From contig CP138932.1 in the NCBI GenBank assembly GCA_047125605.1, positions 2,604,001 to 2,668,000 on the forward strand: a DNA stretch of 64,000 nt, read 5' to 3'. The notes beneath the pieces are model-generated. The model was not told the DNA's origin. It worked only from the letters and a program-made list of their open reading frames with translations, and ran no database searches. The stretch comes from JAKVBK01 sp022447275 (GTDB lineage: Bacteria > Pseudomonadota > Alphaproteobacteria > Rhodobacterales > Rhodobacteraceae). Positions 7,971-16,289 of the stretch are shown one piece after another. Numbering within the stretch: position 1 is the stretch's first letter; each line of letters starts with the position of its first letter. Both the position numbers and the translations under genes were made by a program.

Positions 7971-8916
7971 TTCTTGCCTGCCACGTTAGAATAAACCAGA
8001 AAATGGCTATTATTATCAGGGATGCATACCCGTCTACTGCATAGTGGAAGCCAGTGAATATGGACAAAATAAAAATATTCAATAAAAAAATAATAGCCGG
8101 CAAAATTAAATATCGCGATCTTTCAATTGCATAAAGCACTACAACAAAGCTAGTCGACACATGTACACTTGGGAACGCTGAAATTCCCGAGCCAAAAACT
8201 TGTAAATTCTCCGCATAACTTTCCCAAAGTCCACGTTGCAAATCTCCTAAAAGAGTGCCGCTTGGGAAATGCACTTCCAGCATCTCGTTTAATTCCAAGA
8301 ACCGGTCTGTAGCAAATAGACGATCATAGTAGATCGGACCAACAGAACTGCCGATAAGTGCTAAAAAATTTCCAATAAACACCCATGAGAAAATATAAAT
8401 TAAAGCATACCGCAACAATCGATCTTGGTCTGTTTCGAGAAAGGCTAGCAAAATTGGAAAACCGACTGTCAGGGGTGCCCAGAGGACAAAGTAGCTGATC
8501 ACCAACTCATCCAAGGGAACCCAGTTTTGCCAAGAGTATACCCAAACCCAAGGGTCAGCGCCGCCGTGTATCAACCTGTCCAGCTCGGCCAAAAATGGAT
8601 CGGCGTAGAAAGGAACCATATAGGGAATAGATTTTTTTACTAATGAAAAGGAAAACTGCAGCAAAACGATGCCAATCGCAGCCAAAAGAACGGCCTCTAA
8701 ACGCCCGTAAAACCAACGCCGTCCCACTAAAAATATACCCAAAAGGCTGAATGGAGCTAGCCAGAACGAATAATATCCTAATGATCGAAGTCTGTAAAAG
8801 GCTTCAAGGTGAGCGCCAATCAGAACTTCATGTGCATTTTCTCTAAAGAAAAATACAATTATAATCGCAATACAAGAATAGAAAGCTGTGAGTTGAAAAA
8901 AAACGCGCATTATCAA
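7933..8916 (-). CDS. PAP2-superfamily membrane enzyme (inositolphosphotransferase / Aur1-like)
   Basis: A 327-residue integral membrane protein with six or more hydrophobic segments. The phosphatase-superfamily motifs are present: GSGISAFPSVHVS (about 242-254, motif 2) and GFHYAVDGYAS (about 289-299, motif 3 with His and Asp). This is the PAP2_3 type, which includes enzymes moving phosphoinositol or phosphoethanolamine groups between lipids; the substrate here is unknown. It is notably AT-rich against its neighbours and lies between two direct repeats. Its last codons (GTRSSTLVATR) fall inside repeat copy A, and copy B encodes an almost identical tail in the same frame, so the end of this gene was probably acquired with the repeat. 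Confidence 0.75.
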   Translation of the reverse strand: MIMRVFFQLTAFYSCIAIIIVFFFRENAHEVLIGAHLEAFYRLRSLGYYSFWLAPFSLLGIFLVGRRWFYGRLEAVLLAAIGIVLLQFSFSLVKKSIPYMVPFYADPFLAELDRLIHGGADPWVWVYSWQNWVPLDELVISYFVLWAPLTVGFPILLAFLETDQDRLLRYALIYIFSWVFIGNFLALIGSSVGPIYYDRLFATDRFLELNEMLEVHFPSGTLLGDLQRGLWESYAENLQVFGSGISAFPSVHVSTSFVVVLYAIERSRYLILPAIIFLLNIFILSIFTGFHYAVDGYASLIIIAIFWFILTWQARKGTRSSTLVATR

Positions 8917-8942
8917 ATTCTCTCCATCAAGAGGGTGTCCAT

Positions 8943-9105
8943 GGGACCATCACAAAATCTGCCAAACGATTTCACCGAGGACGGTTTCCACCTCGGAATC
9001 CGAGACCAAAAAAACTTTCGTCCGTCGCGCACGCACCTGCACTATTCAGAGCCAATGCACCACGTCACTAACGTGTAGCAACAAGAGTTGAAGAGTGAGC
9101 GCCCT
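8943..9105. repeat. Imperfect direct repeat, copy B (~163 bp)
   Basis: Pairs with copy A (7806-7970) in the same orientation. It lies just upstream of the PAP2-family start, so the two copies bracket that gene. On the minus strand it still reads EGAHSSTLVATR followed by TAG, matching the PAP2 protein's C-terminus in copy A. Confidence 0.75.
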
Positions 9106-9188
9106 CACCCCTGTTCAGCAGCCTTACGGTACCAACTCATAGCTTCTTCGCAGTCTTGCGGAACACCCCCACGAGCATTACCGTCTAA
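9105..9188 (-). pseudogene. Sel1-repeat gene fragment
   Basis: The minus frame reads GNARGGVPQDCEEAMSWYRK then AAEQG and a TGA, one Sel1 repeat nearly identical to those in the intact gene at 9509-10210. It is closed by a stop on both sides, so it is a stranded repeat fragment butting against repeat copy B. Confidence 0.7.
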
Positions 9189-9201
9189 GCATCAAGGTTT
9201 G

Positions 9202-9477
9202 TTAGATTGGACCGCATTTTTTCCAGTCACTCGCAAAAACATCAGCCACGAAAGCTCCAAATGTCTTGTCTATAACTTCTAACCGCGCTTCTGCTGTCTG
9301 GTAATCCCAAGGCATGTCCATCTTTTCAAAAGTACGCCTTAGTTGCCGCAGACTTTCTCTGCACTTAAGAAACTCTATTCTCTGCTCGGCAAGTCGTTTT
9401 GCTCGGACATCATCATAAACAAAGTATCCACACGTAGCGATGACCACGATAGCGGCTGCTGCAACCAACATTTTCAT
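9202..9477 (-). CDS. Small membrane-anchored protein of unknown function
   Basis: 91 residues from the ATG at 9477 (MKMLVAAAAIVVIATCGYFVY), giving an N-terminal transmembrane segment and a charged periplasmic helix (RAKRLAEQRIEFLKCRESLRQ). It has two cysteines, one near the C-terminus (DWKKCGPI). The frame can be read from 9534, but that start would overlap the upstream Sel1 gene by 26 bases and lacks a signal-like N-terminus, so 9477 is preferred. It follows the Sel1 gene closely and may share its transcript. Confidence 0.5.
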   Translation of the reverse strand: MKMLVAAAAIVVIATCGYFVYDDVRAKRLAEQRIEFLKCRESLRQLRRTFEKMDMPWDYQTAEARLEVIDKTFGAFVADVFASDWKKCGPI

Positions 9478-9508
9478 TTGAATTCTCGCTGGGTTTAACT
9501 TTTCACAC

Positions 9509-10210
9509 TCAGTAACCGCAGTTCTCATAGTCACTTTCCATACACTCGCGGGCCATAGCCTGAGCCTTTTCGATTGCGTCTTGGGACATTTCCTTAGCTA
9601 TCCTGTCCCTGTTCCCGCCTCCAAACGCATTCCCGTTAGCACCACTGATGTTATACCACACGTGGGCCAGTACGTTGTCTTGCAGGACGCCCTGACCATC
9701 TTCGTACATGTTAGCTAGGTTGTGTTGAGCGGTAACATGCCCTTGGAGCGCGGCCAGACGGAACCACTTCACGGCTTCCTTGTAGTCTTGGAGGACACCT
9801 AAACCGTGGTAATGCAAACTGCCCAATTCGCGTTGAGCACTAGGTTCCCCCTGCGTAGCAGCCTTGCGATACCAGCTGACCGCTTCTTTGTAGTCTCTAG
9901 GAACACCCTTGCCAGCAGCGTACATCAGACCCAAATTGGACTCAGCAATAGGGTCCCCCTGTTCAGCAGCCTTACGGTACCAACTCAAAGCTTCGTCGTA
10001 GTCTTGAGGAACACCTTCACCAGCAGCATACATATCCCCTATGAACGCTTGAGCTTCAGCATTCCCCTGTTCAGCTAAAGGCTTCCATTCCCGTAGGGCC
10101 GTAGCATAGTCGCCATCCAGATAAGCTATGAAACCATTGGCCCAATCCTGAGCCTGAGCCGTACCAGACAAGGTGAAAGCGATTGCTACTGAAGCGAGAA
10201 ACTTACGCAT
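9509..10210 (-). CDS. Exported Sel1-repeat (TPR-like) protein
   Basis: 233 residues with a signal peptide (MRKFLASVAIAFTLSGTAQA). At least four Sel1 repeats follow, each with the A-x-x-W-Y/F-x-x-A-A-x-Q-G and GxGVxQD pattern, for example DEALSWYRKAAEQGDP and YAAGKGVPRD. Sel1 repeats form a superhelical protein-binding scaffold; the partner here is unknown. The ATG at 10210 is chosen for the signal peptide and a GAGGTA seven bases upstream. It is paralogous to the gene at 15696-16289: signal, repeat order and the C-terminal AQAMA-EC-...-CG tail all agree. Confidence 0.8.
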   Translation of the reverse strand: MRKFLASVAIAFTLSGTAQAQDWANGFIAYLDGDYATALREWKPLAEQGNAEAQAFIGDMYAAGEGVPQDYDEALSWYRKAAEQGDPIAESNLGLMYAAGKGVPRDYKEAVSWYRKAATQGEPSAQRELGSLHYHGLGVLQDYKEAVKWFRLAALQGHVTAQHNLANMYEDGQGVLQDNVLAHVWYNISGANGNAFGGGNRDRIAKEMSQDAIEKAQAMARECMESDYENCGY

Positions 10211-10611
10211 GGAAATACCTCTAAAACTGTCCCATGCGATTGCTAACAAGGTGATTTCAGCGGCTCAAGCACCCCAACGCTTACCGTTGGGTAAACATGG
10301 GGACCAATAACTTCAGGTGAGGTTCGAGAAGCTTTTCTTGCGACTTAATGGCCTTAGGATGACTGGCTACCAAATGGCTACTAACTTGCCAACATTGATT
10401 ATTTTTTAATTATATACAGTAACTTAAATTGATAAAATATGGATTAAAAATCCTCGTGTCGGTGGTTCGATTCCGCCCCCGGGCACCACTTTCCAAGAAG
10501 CACAACGTAAGAACAGTATTTTCTGACTTTGGTCGGTTGGTAGCCGTTTTGGCCCCCGGTTCCTAAACATAGCGGTGGAGCAATTCAATTGGGGTGTCTC
10601 AAACCCTTTCC
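10211..10611. other. Intergenic stretch holding the tRNA-Phe scar
   Basis: Contains the promoter region of the Sel1 gene, an AT-rich block (about 10398-10445), and then the tRNA-Phe 3' fragment. The change from AT-rich to tRNA-derived sequence at about 10446 is abrupt. No coding frame is convincing. Confidence 0.6.
10446..10488 (+). other. tRNA-Phe 3' fragment, probable att site of an integrated element
   Basis: From AAAATCCTCG through GTCGGTGGTTCGATTCCGCC to CCCGGGCACCA the sequence is the 3' part of an alphaproteobacterial tRNA-Phe(GAA): the 3' side of the anticodon stem, variable loop, T arm, acceptor strand and CCA. The 5' half is missing and replaced by unrelated AT-rich DNA, so no tRNA can be made. 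Such fragments are left at the far end of elements that integrate in tRNA genes. With the fragment on the plus strand, the element should extend leftward from here, with the intact tRNA-Phe beyond its other end outside the window. Confidence 0.75.
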
Positions 10612-11034
10612 CTAGCAGTACCGAGCCTGCCTAAGCCTAAGCCGTGCGCCTGAAGGTTCAATAGAGCGATAGCGGCCACCAGAGTAACGCCGACAGTCAA
10701 GAGCGTGACCATTAGCGACGACGATTGCTCCAATATCACTCCACTGACCATCTACCGTGATGTAGCAAACGCCAACCCATCTATCGTAGGTCTTCTCACC
10801 ATTGAGAGTGCAAGCAACTGTCTCGCCCCTAAGCAGTCTCTTCATGAAGTTGGTGGCGTCTTTACCTGCTCGTGCGGAGTTCTCTGGGGCATCAATTCCA
10901 TTCAGTCTGACTGGAGTTCCAGCGACAACGATTGTGTCCGCATCTCGTACCCTTGCTGTCCCGGAAACCTCGCGGGCAAATGCCGTCTCGATGCTCAAGG
11001 CTAGGGCCAAACAAGCTATCAACAGTCTGATCAC
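10612..11034 (-). CDS. Exported thermonuclease-family (SNase-like) nuclease
   Basis: 140 residues: signal peptide (IRLLIACLALALSIETAFA), then a staphylococcal-nuclease fold of about 110 residues. Expected active-site features are visible: D33 in VRDADTIVV, R43 and D48-x-x-E51 in VRLNGIDAPE, and R85 in YDRWVGVCY. A C-terminal ALDCRRYSGGRY segment is typical of the alphaproteobacterial branch. The GTG at 11034 is chosen over longer frames because GGAGGA lies just upstream and it yields a signal peptide. It probably cleaves DNA or RNA in the periplasm or outside the cell. It is the first gene right of the tRNA scar. Confidence 0.8.
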   Translation of the reverse strand: MIRLLIACLALALSIETAFAREVSGTARVRDADTIVVAGTPVRLNGIDAPENSARAGKDATNFMKRLLRGETVACTLNGEKTYDRWVGVCYITVDGQWSDIGAIVVANGHALDCRRYSGGRYRSIEPSGARLRLRQARYC

Positions 11035-11293
11035 GTGAATCTCCTCCAAGAACGACACGCCGGATGAAAAGCATAGGCTACTGATCAGCGCAGGCTTCTG
11101 TTCCAGTTTGACTTTATGTGCTCTGGAAAACCCTTTGGTTCGGGCTTTGCGATAAATTGCCAAAGCTTTTCGTGGGATGCCGTTTTCCTCTCAGCGCCCC
11201 AGAGAAAGGTAGCTTTATCCAAGAAACAAAGAAGAGCTTGAAGGATTGCTCTGATAGCATTCAACTACCCCAAAAGATGGTGGAGAAGTCGGG

Positions 11294-11641
11294 ATGCGCA
11301 AGGGTTTAGTCGCTGGAATTGTCCTTGTCGGTTTGCTTTCCGGGTCCGCAAACGCCCAAGACCTGAGGGGTTGGTGCTTTCCTGCTGATGACTGTATGGG
11401 CACACAAATCCCGATTGGCTCCGGCACCTTTGATACGTGCGAAGAGACATGCACGCTTACCAACCCGGTATCAGTTCGAGATATGGGGGCGACACTCTAT
11501 GATGTGATTTGTCGCGGCGACTGGATGGAGGGCGGCTCGATAAGCAACCGCCTTATGTTCATTGAGCAGTCATCAGACCAAACAAGAATGTTCGCAATCA
11601 GCAAATACTCAGTAACCCAGCTTGAGCGGTGCAATTTCTAA
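11294..11641 (+). CDS. Small secreted cysteine-rich protein, unknown
   Basis: 115 residues with a clear signal peptide (MRKGLVAGIVLVGLLSGSANA). The mature part has six cysteines (GWCFPADDC, DTCEETC, VICRGD, ERCNF), enough for three disulfides, and no domain I recognise. GGAG lies about 12 bases upstream of the ATG. It stands alone. Confidence 0.6.
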   Translation: MRKGLVAGIVLVGLLSGSANAQDLRGWCFPADDCMGTQIPIGSGTFDTCEETCTLTNPVSVRDMGATLYDVICRGDWMEGGSISNRLMFIEQSSDQTRMFAISKYSVTQLERCNF

Positions 11642-11774
11642 AGACAGCTAGTGGAATTGACTGTTCGGGCCAGCCTCTGCCCAGCATCGCGCCCCCAAAA
11701 GCATGGAAGCTAGTCGAAGCTGGATCACATCTTCACTCGTAAGTAATTGCCGCTCTGGTAGGCCGAGCCGTTGG

Positions 11775-12206
11775 TCAAAAGCTGTATTTCACAGTCGCTG
11801 GGTTACAACTTAGGTGCGCCAATTCGTTGCCGTTTATGTCCTCGACGTAGATGCCTCCAAAAAACACCTCCGCATGGGTCTTTGTATCATCGACAGCGAG
11901 TTGCCGATCAAACCCTCCATACACCTCATAAACAACATCGTTGTTCCTCAGTCGGATAGCTTCCCAGATCGAGCGGCTCACCCCGTTCCAAGGCACCATC
12001 TCGGCCCCGTCCTCAAACGCGAGAGAGAGCGCAAGTTCTGGCCGCTGACCCGGCCTGCCAAACGTGTAATCGACAACATTGCCGTCCGTGCAGACCTCAA
12101 CCGCTTTACCGTTCTGGAAGGAGCAGGCCATGAACAACTCTTTACCCGGTTCACAATCAGCCCAAGCCGCATTTGCACAAAAGATAAGTGGCAAAATCAA
12201 ACGCAT
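11775..12206 (-). CDS. Secreted protein of unknown function
   Basis: 143 residues from the ATG at 12206: signal peptide (MRLILPLIFCANAAWA) and a mature beta-rich domain beginning DCEPGKELFMACSFQNGKAV. GGAGGA sits six bases upstream of this ATG, which decides the start over a longer open frame. The opening 'C..G...F.C.....K.V..C' resembles small exported proteins seen beside other secreted factors in Rhodobacteraceae, but I assign no function. Confidence 0.6.
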   Translation of the reverse strand: MRLILPLIFCANAAWADCEPGKELFMACSFQNGKAVEVCTDGNVVDYTFGRPGQRPELALSLAFEDGAEMVPWNGVSRSIWEAIRLRNNDVVYEVYGGFDRQLAVDDTKTHAEVFFGGIYVEDINGNELAHLSCNPATVKYSF

Positions 12207-12375
12207 AAGTTTTCCTCCGGCAGTACCCAAGTGGAGCGGCCTCTGGCCGAAACATCGCCTGAAGGGCTTTGTCCCGCAAGAATGAGCCACCTTTTAAGCA
12301 TCATGTGCCTAGGGGCGTCAAAGGCGCTGCAGCAGGAACTGGTATCACCACAGTCCCAAGCTCCAGGCGGTGCTC

Positions 12376-12966
12376 TTACTCGAACCTTGCATCGTTCAGC
12401 GCCCAGTAGGCAACTGTATCCTTTAATGCTCCGTTCTCTTCGGCGAGATCGAATGGCGTCTTGCCGTCATCGTTGACCAACGTTCCATCGGCGCCAGCAT
12501 CCAGTAATGTGATTATGGTTTTTGGATTGGCTGTATACTTAGCAGCTTCATGTAGCGGGGTTGTGCCTTTGTAACCTCGCGCGTTTACGTCAGCCCCAGA
12601 GGCTAGCAAAACAGATAGCACCTCTGCGCTATCCTTACTGGCAGCAAACCCAAGTGGTGTGTACCCATCTAGATCTCTGGCGCCGATGTTAGCCCCGTGG
12701 TCTAGCAAAACAACCAACACCTCCGGATTACCATTTCGGGCAGCCGCCATATGAAGCGGTGTTCTTCCATGCTTGCGCCGAGCATTAACGTCCGAACCGG
12801 CGCTCAAACAATCGGCCACAATTGCCACAGTTGCCATTTCCCAGAATTGCTGCGTCCCCTCCCAATCTGCTGATAACCAATCACTACAGTCGGCTTCCTG
12901 TGCCCGGACGGCAGATGAGGCCAAACAGCATGACAAAGCTAGTGTTGCGATCGCGTGCTTAATCAT
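12376..12966 (-). CDS. Exported ankyrin-repeat protein
   Basis: 196 residues: signal peptide (MIKHAIATLALSCCLASSAVRA), then a helical start (DCSDWLSADWEG) and four to five ankyrin repeats, for example HGRTPLHMAAARNGNPEVLVVLLDHGA... and KGTTPLHEAAKY. Ankyrin repeats mediate protein binding; the partner in the periplasm is unknown. The start overlaps by four bases the stop of a possible small upstream frame (12963-13205), a pattern of translational coupling if that frame is real. Confidence 0.8.
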   Translation of the reverse strand: MIKHAIATLALSCCLASSAVRAQEADCSDWLSADWEGTQQFWEMATVAIVADCLSAGSDVNARRKHGRTPLHMAAARNGNPEVLVVLLDHGANIGARDLDGYTPLGFAASKDSAEVLSVLLASGADVNARGYKGTTPLHEAAKYTANPKTIITLLDAGADGTLVNDDGKTPFDLAEENGALKDTVAYWALNDARFE

Positions 12967-13205
12967 GCTGACCCATCTTTGTGCTGAAAAATCATTGTGG
13001 ACGTGCGGACTGCCAGTTGGGAGGTGTCGTACGAGGAGATAGCAATTTCAGGTTGTCCACACATTACCTGATGATGGTTAGCACCTTTGTCTTCCAAAAA
13101 AGATAGCGACTTGGTGTAGGTGCCTAGTACATTTAGAGACGACCCGACGTTTGCCGCAAAATGCCTCAGCCACCTGCATGAGATTGGCTGCCAAACCAAC
13201 GCCAT
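12963..13205 (-). CDS. Doubtful small ORF upstream of the ankyrin gene
   Basis: An 80-residue frame ending in TGA that overlaps the ankyrin ATG as ATGA. It has no signal peptide, no domain and no clear ribosome-binding site. The overlap is its only support, so it may be chance. Confidence 0.2.
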   Translation of the reverse strand: MALVWQPISCRWLRHFAANVGSSLNVLGTYTKSLSFLEDKGANHHQVMCGQPEIAISSYDTSQLAVRTSTMIFQHKDGSA

Positions 13206-13509
13206 ACGTTTCAGGGGTAACTCAGGCGCTCTCAGAAGATAAGTAATTGCTTACATGCGGCGCACTGCAATCACGCAAGCAGATCGGACGCGACTTGAAC
13301 AGGTCATACAGCCTGTTAGGTGCTGTGCCAAAGATCTCCCCTCCGTCAGCTTTTGCTAAGGGCAAAATTCACATCTGCCTTGAACCCTTCTTGACAAGAC
13401 GCCGGCAGCCGGGGTGTTTTTCGTTATTGAACCGTGCAGAATAGCGAACAGTACATGCTGCACGCCTCTGGTGCAGAGAGAGCATCTTCCAATAAGGCTC
13501 GCTGAACAC
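13206..13509. other. Intergenic stretch
   Basis: About 300 bases between the doubtful frame and the broken secreted-protein gene. Short frames overlap each other without domains. I see no RNA gene or clear repeat. Confidence 0.4.
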
Positions 13510-14691
13510 ATGAGATCATTTTTTCTTCATATGATGCTGTTTGTGACCTTGGCCGCAGAAGGCCGCGCCACGGATCTTGGGGATCAAAGAATCGAACAAC
13601 TATAGTCGCTTTTGGAAAGCTACATCGACGAAAATAGGCGCCTTAGGACTGAGCTTGAGATCTTAAAATCTCAGTTGGATGCACGTGAAAATGATAACAT
13701 CACTAGAAAGCAGGCCGATGTAGAAACATGCATGATCAACCCTAAAAAATGCGACGATGTACAGCTGTGTGAAAGAGCAACTTATGGCCTTGTTGGGAAG
13801 AAAAAGTGGAACGTGGGTAATTTTACCCTCTTTGTAGACGAGGCAAAACTAAGAGGTCTATCCTGCCAAGTAGCAGAGCTTGGCAACTTGGAACGGCGAA
13901 CAAAGCCCGCGTCTAACTCTGGGATAGATGGAAGTAAAAATTCAGCAGTTCAACTTTTAACCGATCTGATATTGGCTGCCTCCCAGAATCCAAATGAAGA
14001 AAGCGCGTCCCTTACATCAGATACCGAGGAGATATTTAGTTCTATTTTCCCTAATTTGTACTCTAGAGCCAAAACGGAAGTTTCCCAATGGCCAGCGAAT
14101 ATGCCATACTATGAGGGAAACACACCGGTTGGTTGGTTCGATACCGAAAATGATAATGCCACCTCATGGCTGTTAAAAAACTGCGCTGACATGCAGTGTG
14201 CCTCCAGATGGTATGACCGTAGAAAAGCGTTTTTGGAGTGGATCGTAGTCTCGGATCATCACTTTGGAGACTATGGCCTCGCTCAATTAGTATCTCTGCG
14301 CGCAAATCATGTGTTATTTTCTTATGGGATGGCAACACACACTCGAAATGTAATATTCTCTTTTCAGGATTTTCCCAGCGAGCAAAGTAACCAGGTGTTA
14401 TGCTCAATAGGAGAATGCCACTTTACAGAAATCAGAAACGGTCAGATTAATGTGAATGAGCTTGCCAATGGTCAAATGAAAATAGCAGAATCAAAGGGTT
14501 ATTTCTTGAATTCAGGAGGGGCTTTTTGGGTAGACTTGGAACTAGACGCTTGGGGACGCATATCCGCAATGGGTACGACCTCGCCGTACAAAGACTGCAT
14601 GGCTAAAGAGGATTTCTTGAAAAAGACATCATCTTTTTCGAGCTCGGAGTTAGAGCAATTAAGCTCGAATGAGGTTTGTGTGTCGCGCTAG
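13510..14691 (+). pseudogene. Exported protein gene interrupted by an in-frame TAG
   Basis: The ATG at 13510 opens a signal-like N-terminus (MRSFFLHMMLFVTLAAEGRA) that runs to IEQL and hits TAG at 13603-13605. The same frame continues at once with SLLESYIDENRRLRTELEIL, a coiled coil, then a 359-codon body ending at TAG 14689-14691. The body has NPKKCDDVQLCERATYG and EAKLRGLSCQV, a motif pair shared by several exported Rhodobacteraceae proteins, and a C-terminal domain of unknown type. Without readthrough only a 31-residue peptide is exported. A cytoplasmic product restarting at TTG 13612 is possible but would lack the signal. Confidence 0.65.
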
Positions 14692-15237
14692 GGTCAGGAC
14701 TCATAGCCAATAGATTACGAGTGCTGCGAGGGCGATAGCTGAAAGGAAGACTGCGGCACCTGTCGCAGCGGGTTGCCACACGTAGCCAACCCTTCAGCTT
14801 ACCGAAAATGATCTCTCAGCAATGCCATGAGAGGGGCAGTTCCGGCGTTTGTACTGGCACTTGTCCGTACTTTACCTGTTGCTTCCGCAGCCTCGAGGCA
14901 GGGATGCAGGTGTATAACCCTTTATCTTTCAACGCTTCCCGAAGCCAATCGCCATCTACTGACTATTAGTCTTGAGCCTAAGGCCTCTGCAATCCACTTC
15001 CAAGGGATTGCACCGGGCGGGTCAAACGCTCAGAGGTCAAAAGACAGAAATCCTGAAGATTTTCAGTTCTAGAGCGCAAAGTGAACTTTTTGTTGATAGC
15101 GTCTAAGAAGTCTGTAGATTCATTTTAAAGAAAGCAAAGGGCGTGGTGTCATTTATTAGCATTGGGTTCAGGCTCTTTGAAGGCAGCATTGAGCCCCCCT
15201 TGATACTCCCACATTAATCGATTGAAGGACGACCGCT
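14692..15237. other. Intergenic stretch with a short hydrophobic frame remnant
   Basis: On the minus strand, ending at about 14706, a frame reads VWQPAATGAAVFLSAIALAA followed by LVIYWL and stop, a plausible membrane helix only ~25-30 codons long and closed upstream by TGA. It may be the stump of a lost membrane protein. A plus-strand 81-residue frame at 14827-15072 has no domain and is not called. Confidence 0.35.
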
Positions 15238-15609
15238 ATGAATTTTGGAGAAGCTATATCTTCAGGTTTTAACCGATATGTTGACTTTGAGGGGAGGTCC
15301 AGCAGATCCGAATACTGGTGGTGGACGCTTTTTGCTATATTAGTCAACATCGCCGCGACAGTGATTGACCTAGCGATTTTTGCTACCGACTTCGGGGCTG
15401 CGAGTGCAATTGCAGCACTTGGTCTAATACTACCTGGCATTGCCGTTGCAGTCCGACGCCTCCACGATATCGGTAAGAGTGGCTGGTGGCTTCTCCTTAT
15501 TTTCGTACCGGTTATTGGGGCTGTTGTGTTGCTTGTTTGGTATTGCATGAAGGGGACTATGGGAGACAATCGTTTTGGGTCCGACCCGCTACAAGCGGCT
15601 CCTGAATAA
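15238..15609 (+). CDS. DUF805 family membrane protein
   Basis: 123 residues with the family's features: N-terminal F-x-x-x-SRSEYWWW (GRSSRSEYWWWTLF, residues 19-32), three transmembrane segments, and AVRRLHDIGKSGWWLLL before the last helix, ending in GDNRFGSDP. DUF805 proteins (YhaH-like) are inner-membrane proteins of unknown function. AAGGA lies about nine bases upstream of the ATG. It is a single gene facing the Sel1 paralogue tail to tail. Confidence 0.85.
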   Translation: MNFGEAISSGFNRYVDFEGRSSRSEYWWWTLFAILVNIAATVIDLAIFATDFGAASAIAALGLILPGIAVAVRRLHDIGKSGWWLLLIFVPVIGAVVLLVWYCMKGTMGDNRFGSDPLQAAPE

Positions 15610-15695
15610 ATACAGCTCCTGCATGTAATCCGTACAACTAGCGGCGGAGGCTTTTGGCTGTCTCAAGCAAAGCTCACAAGGGCAACTTGGGATGC

Positions 15696-16289
15696 TCATT
15701 CGCCGCAGCTTTTGTAGCCGCTACTTATGCACTCAAGGGCCATAGCTTGAGCCTCAGAAATGTGCTCAGGGGTCATCAGCTTGGCTACCTCGTCCCTGTT
15801 CACGGCTCCAATTTCATCCCCGTTGGTACTGCTAATGTTGTACCACATGTAGGCCAGTACATTGTCTTGAAGAACTCCTTTGCCGTTGACGTACATCGAA
15901 CCCAAGTTGGTTTGAGCATCAGCATCCCCCTGTTCAGCGGCCTTGCGATACCACTTCAAAGCTTCCTTGTGGTCTTGAGGAACGCCTTGACCGTACTCGT
16001 ACATGACCCCCAAGTTGAATTGAGCAGGAGCAAACCCCTGTACAGCAGCCTTTTGATACCATTTTTCAGTTTCTCGGTAATCCTGCGGAACGCCCTGACC
16101 ATCTCTGTACATGACCCCCAAGACGTATTGAGCCATAGCATTCCCTTGCTCAGCCAAAGGCCGCCATTCCCTTAGAGCCGAAGCATAATCACCAGCTTTG
16201 TAAGCCTCTAAACCCTTGCCCCAATCCTGAGCATATGCAGTACCAGACAAGGTGAAAGCGATTGCTGCTGCCGAGAGAAACTTACGCAT
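15696..16289 (-). CDS. Exported Sel1-repeat protein (paralogue)
   Basis: 197 residues: signal peptide (MRKFLSAAAIAFTLSGTAYA) and about three and a half Sel1 repeats, for example YASALREWRPLAEQGNA, KWYRKAAEQGDADAQTNLG and GQGVPQD. GGAGGT lies seven bases before the ATG, which decides the start. It is one repeat shorter than the paralogue at 9509-10210 but shares its signal, order and C-terminal AQAMALEC...CG tail, so one probably arose from the other by duplication and repeat loss. Confidence 0.8.
   Translation of the reverse strand: MRKFLSAAAIAFTLSGTAYAQDWGKGLEAYKAGDYASALREWRPLAEQGNAMAQYVLGVMYRDGQGVPQDYRETEKWYQKAAVQGFAPAQFNLGVMYEYGQGVPQDHKEALKWYRKAAEQGDADAQTNLGSMYVNGKGVLQDNVLAYMWYNISSTNGDEIGAVNRDEVAKLMTPEHISEAQAMALECISSGYKSCGE

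Noticed and set aside
7749..9078. Two plus-strand frames ending in the same SEPMHHVTNV peptide
   Set aside because: The shared ending comes from the DNA repeat; neither has domain, signal or ribosome-binding site.
10446..10488. Functional tRNA-Phe gene
   Set aside because: Only the 3' half is present; the acceptor 5' strand, D arm and anticodon are replaced by unrelated AT-rich DNA.
14827..15072. 81-codon plus-strand frame
   Set aside because: Signal-like start but no coherent protein after it and no ribosome-binding site.
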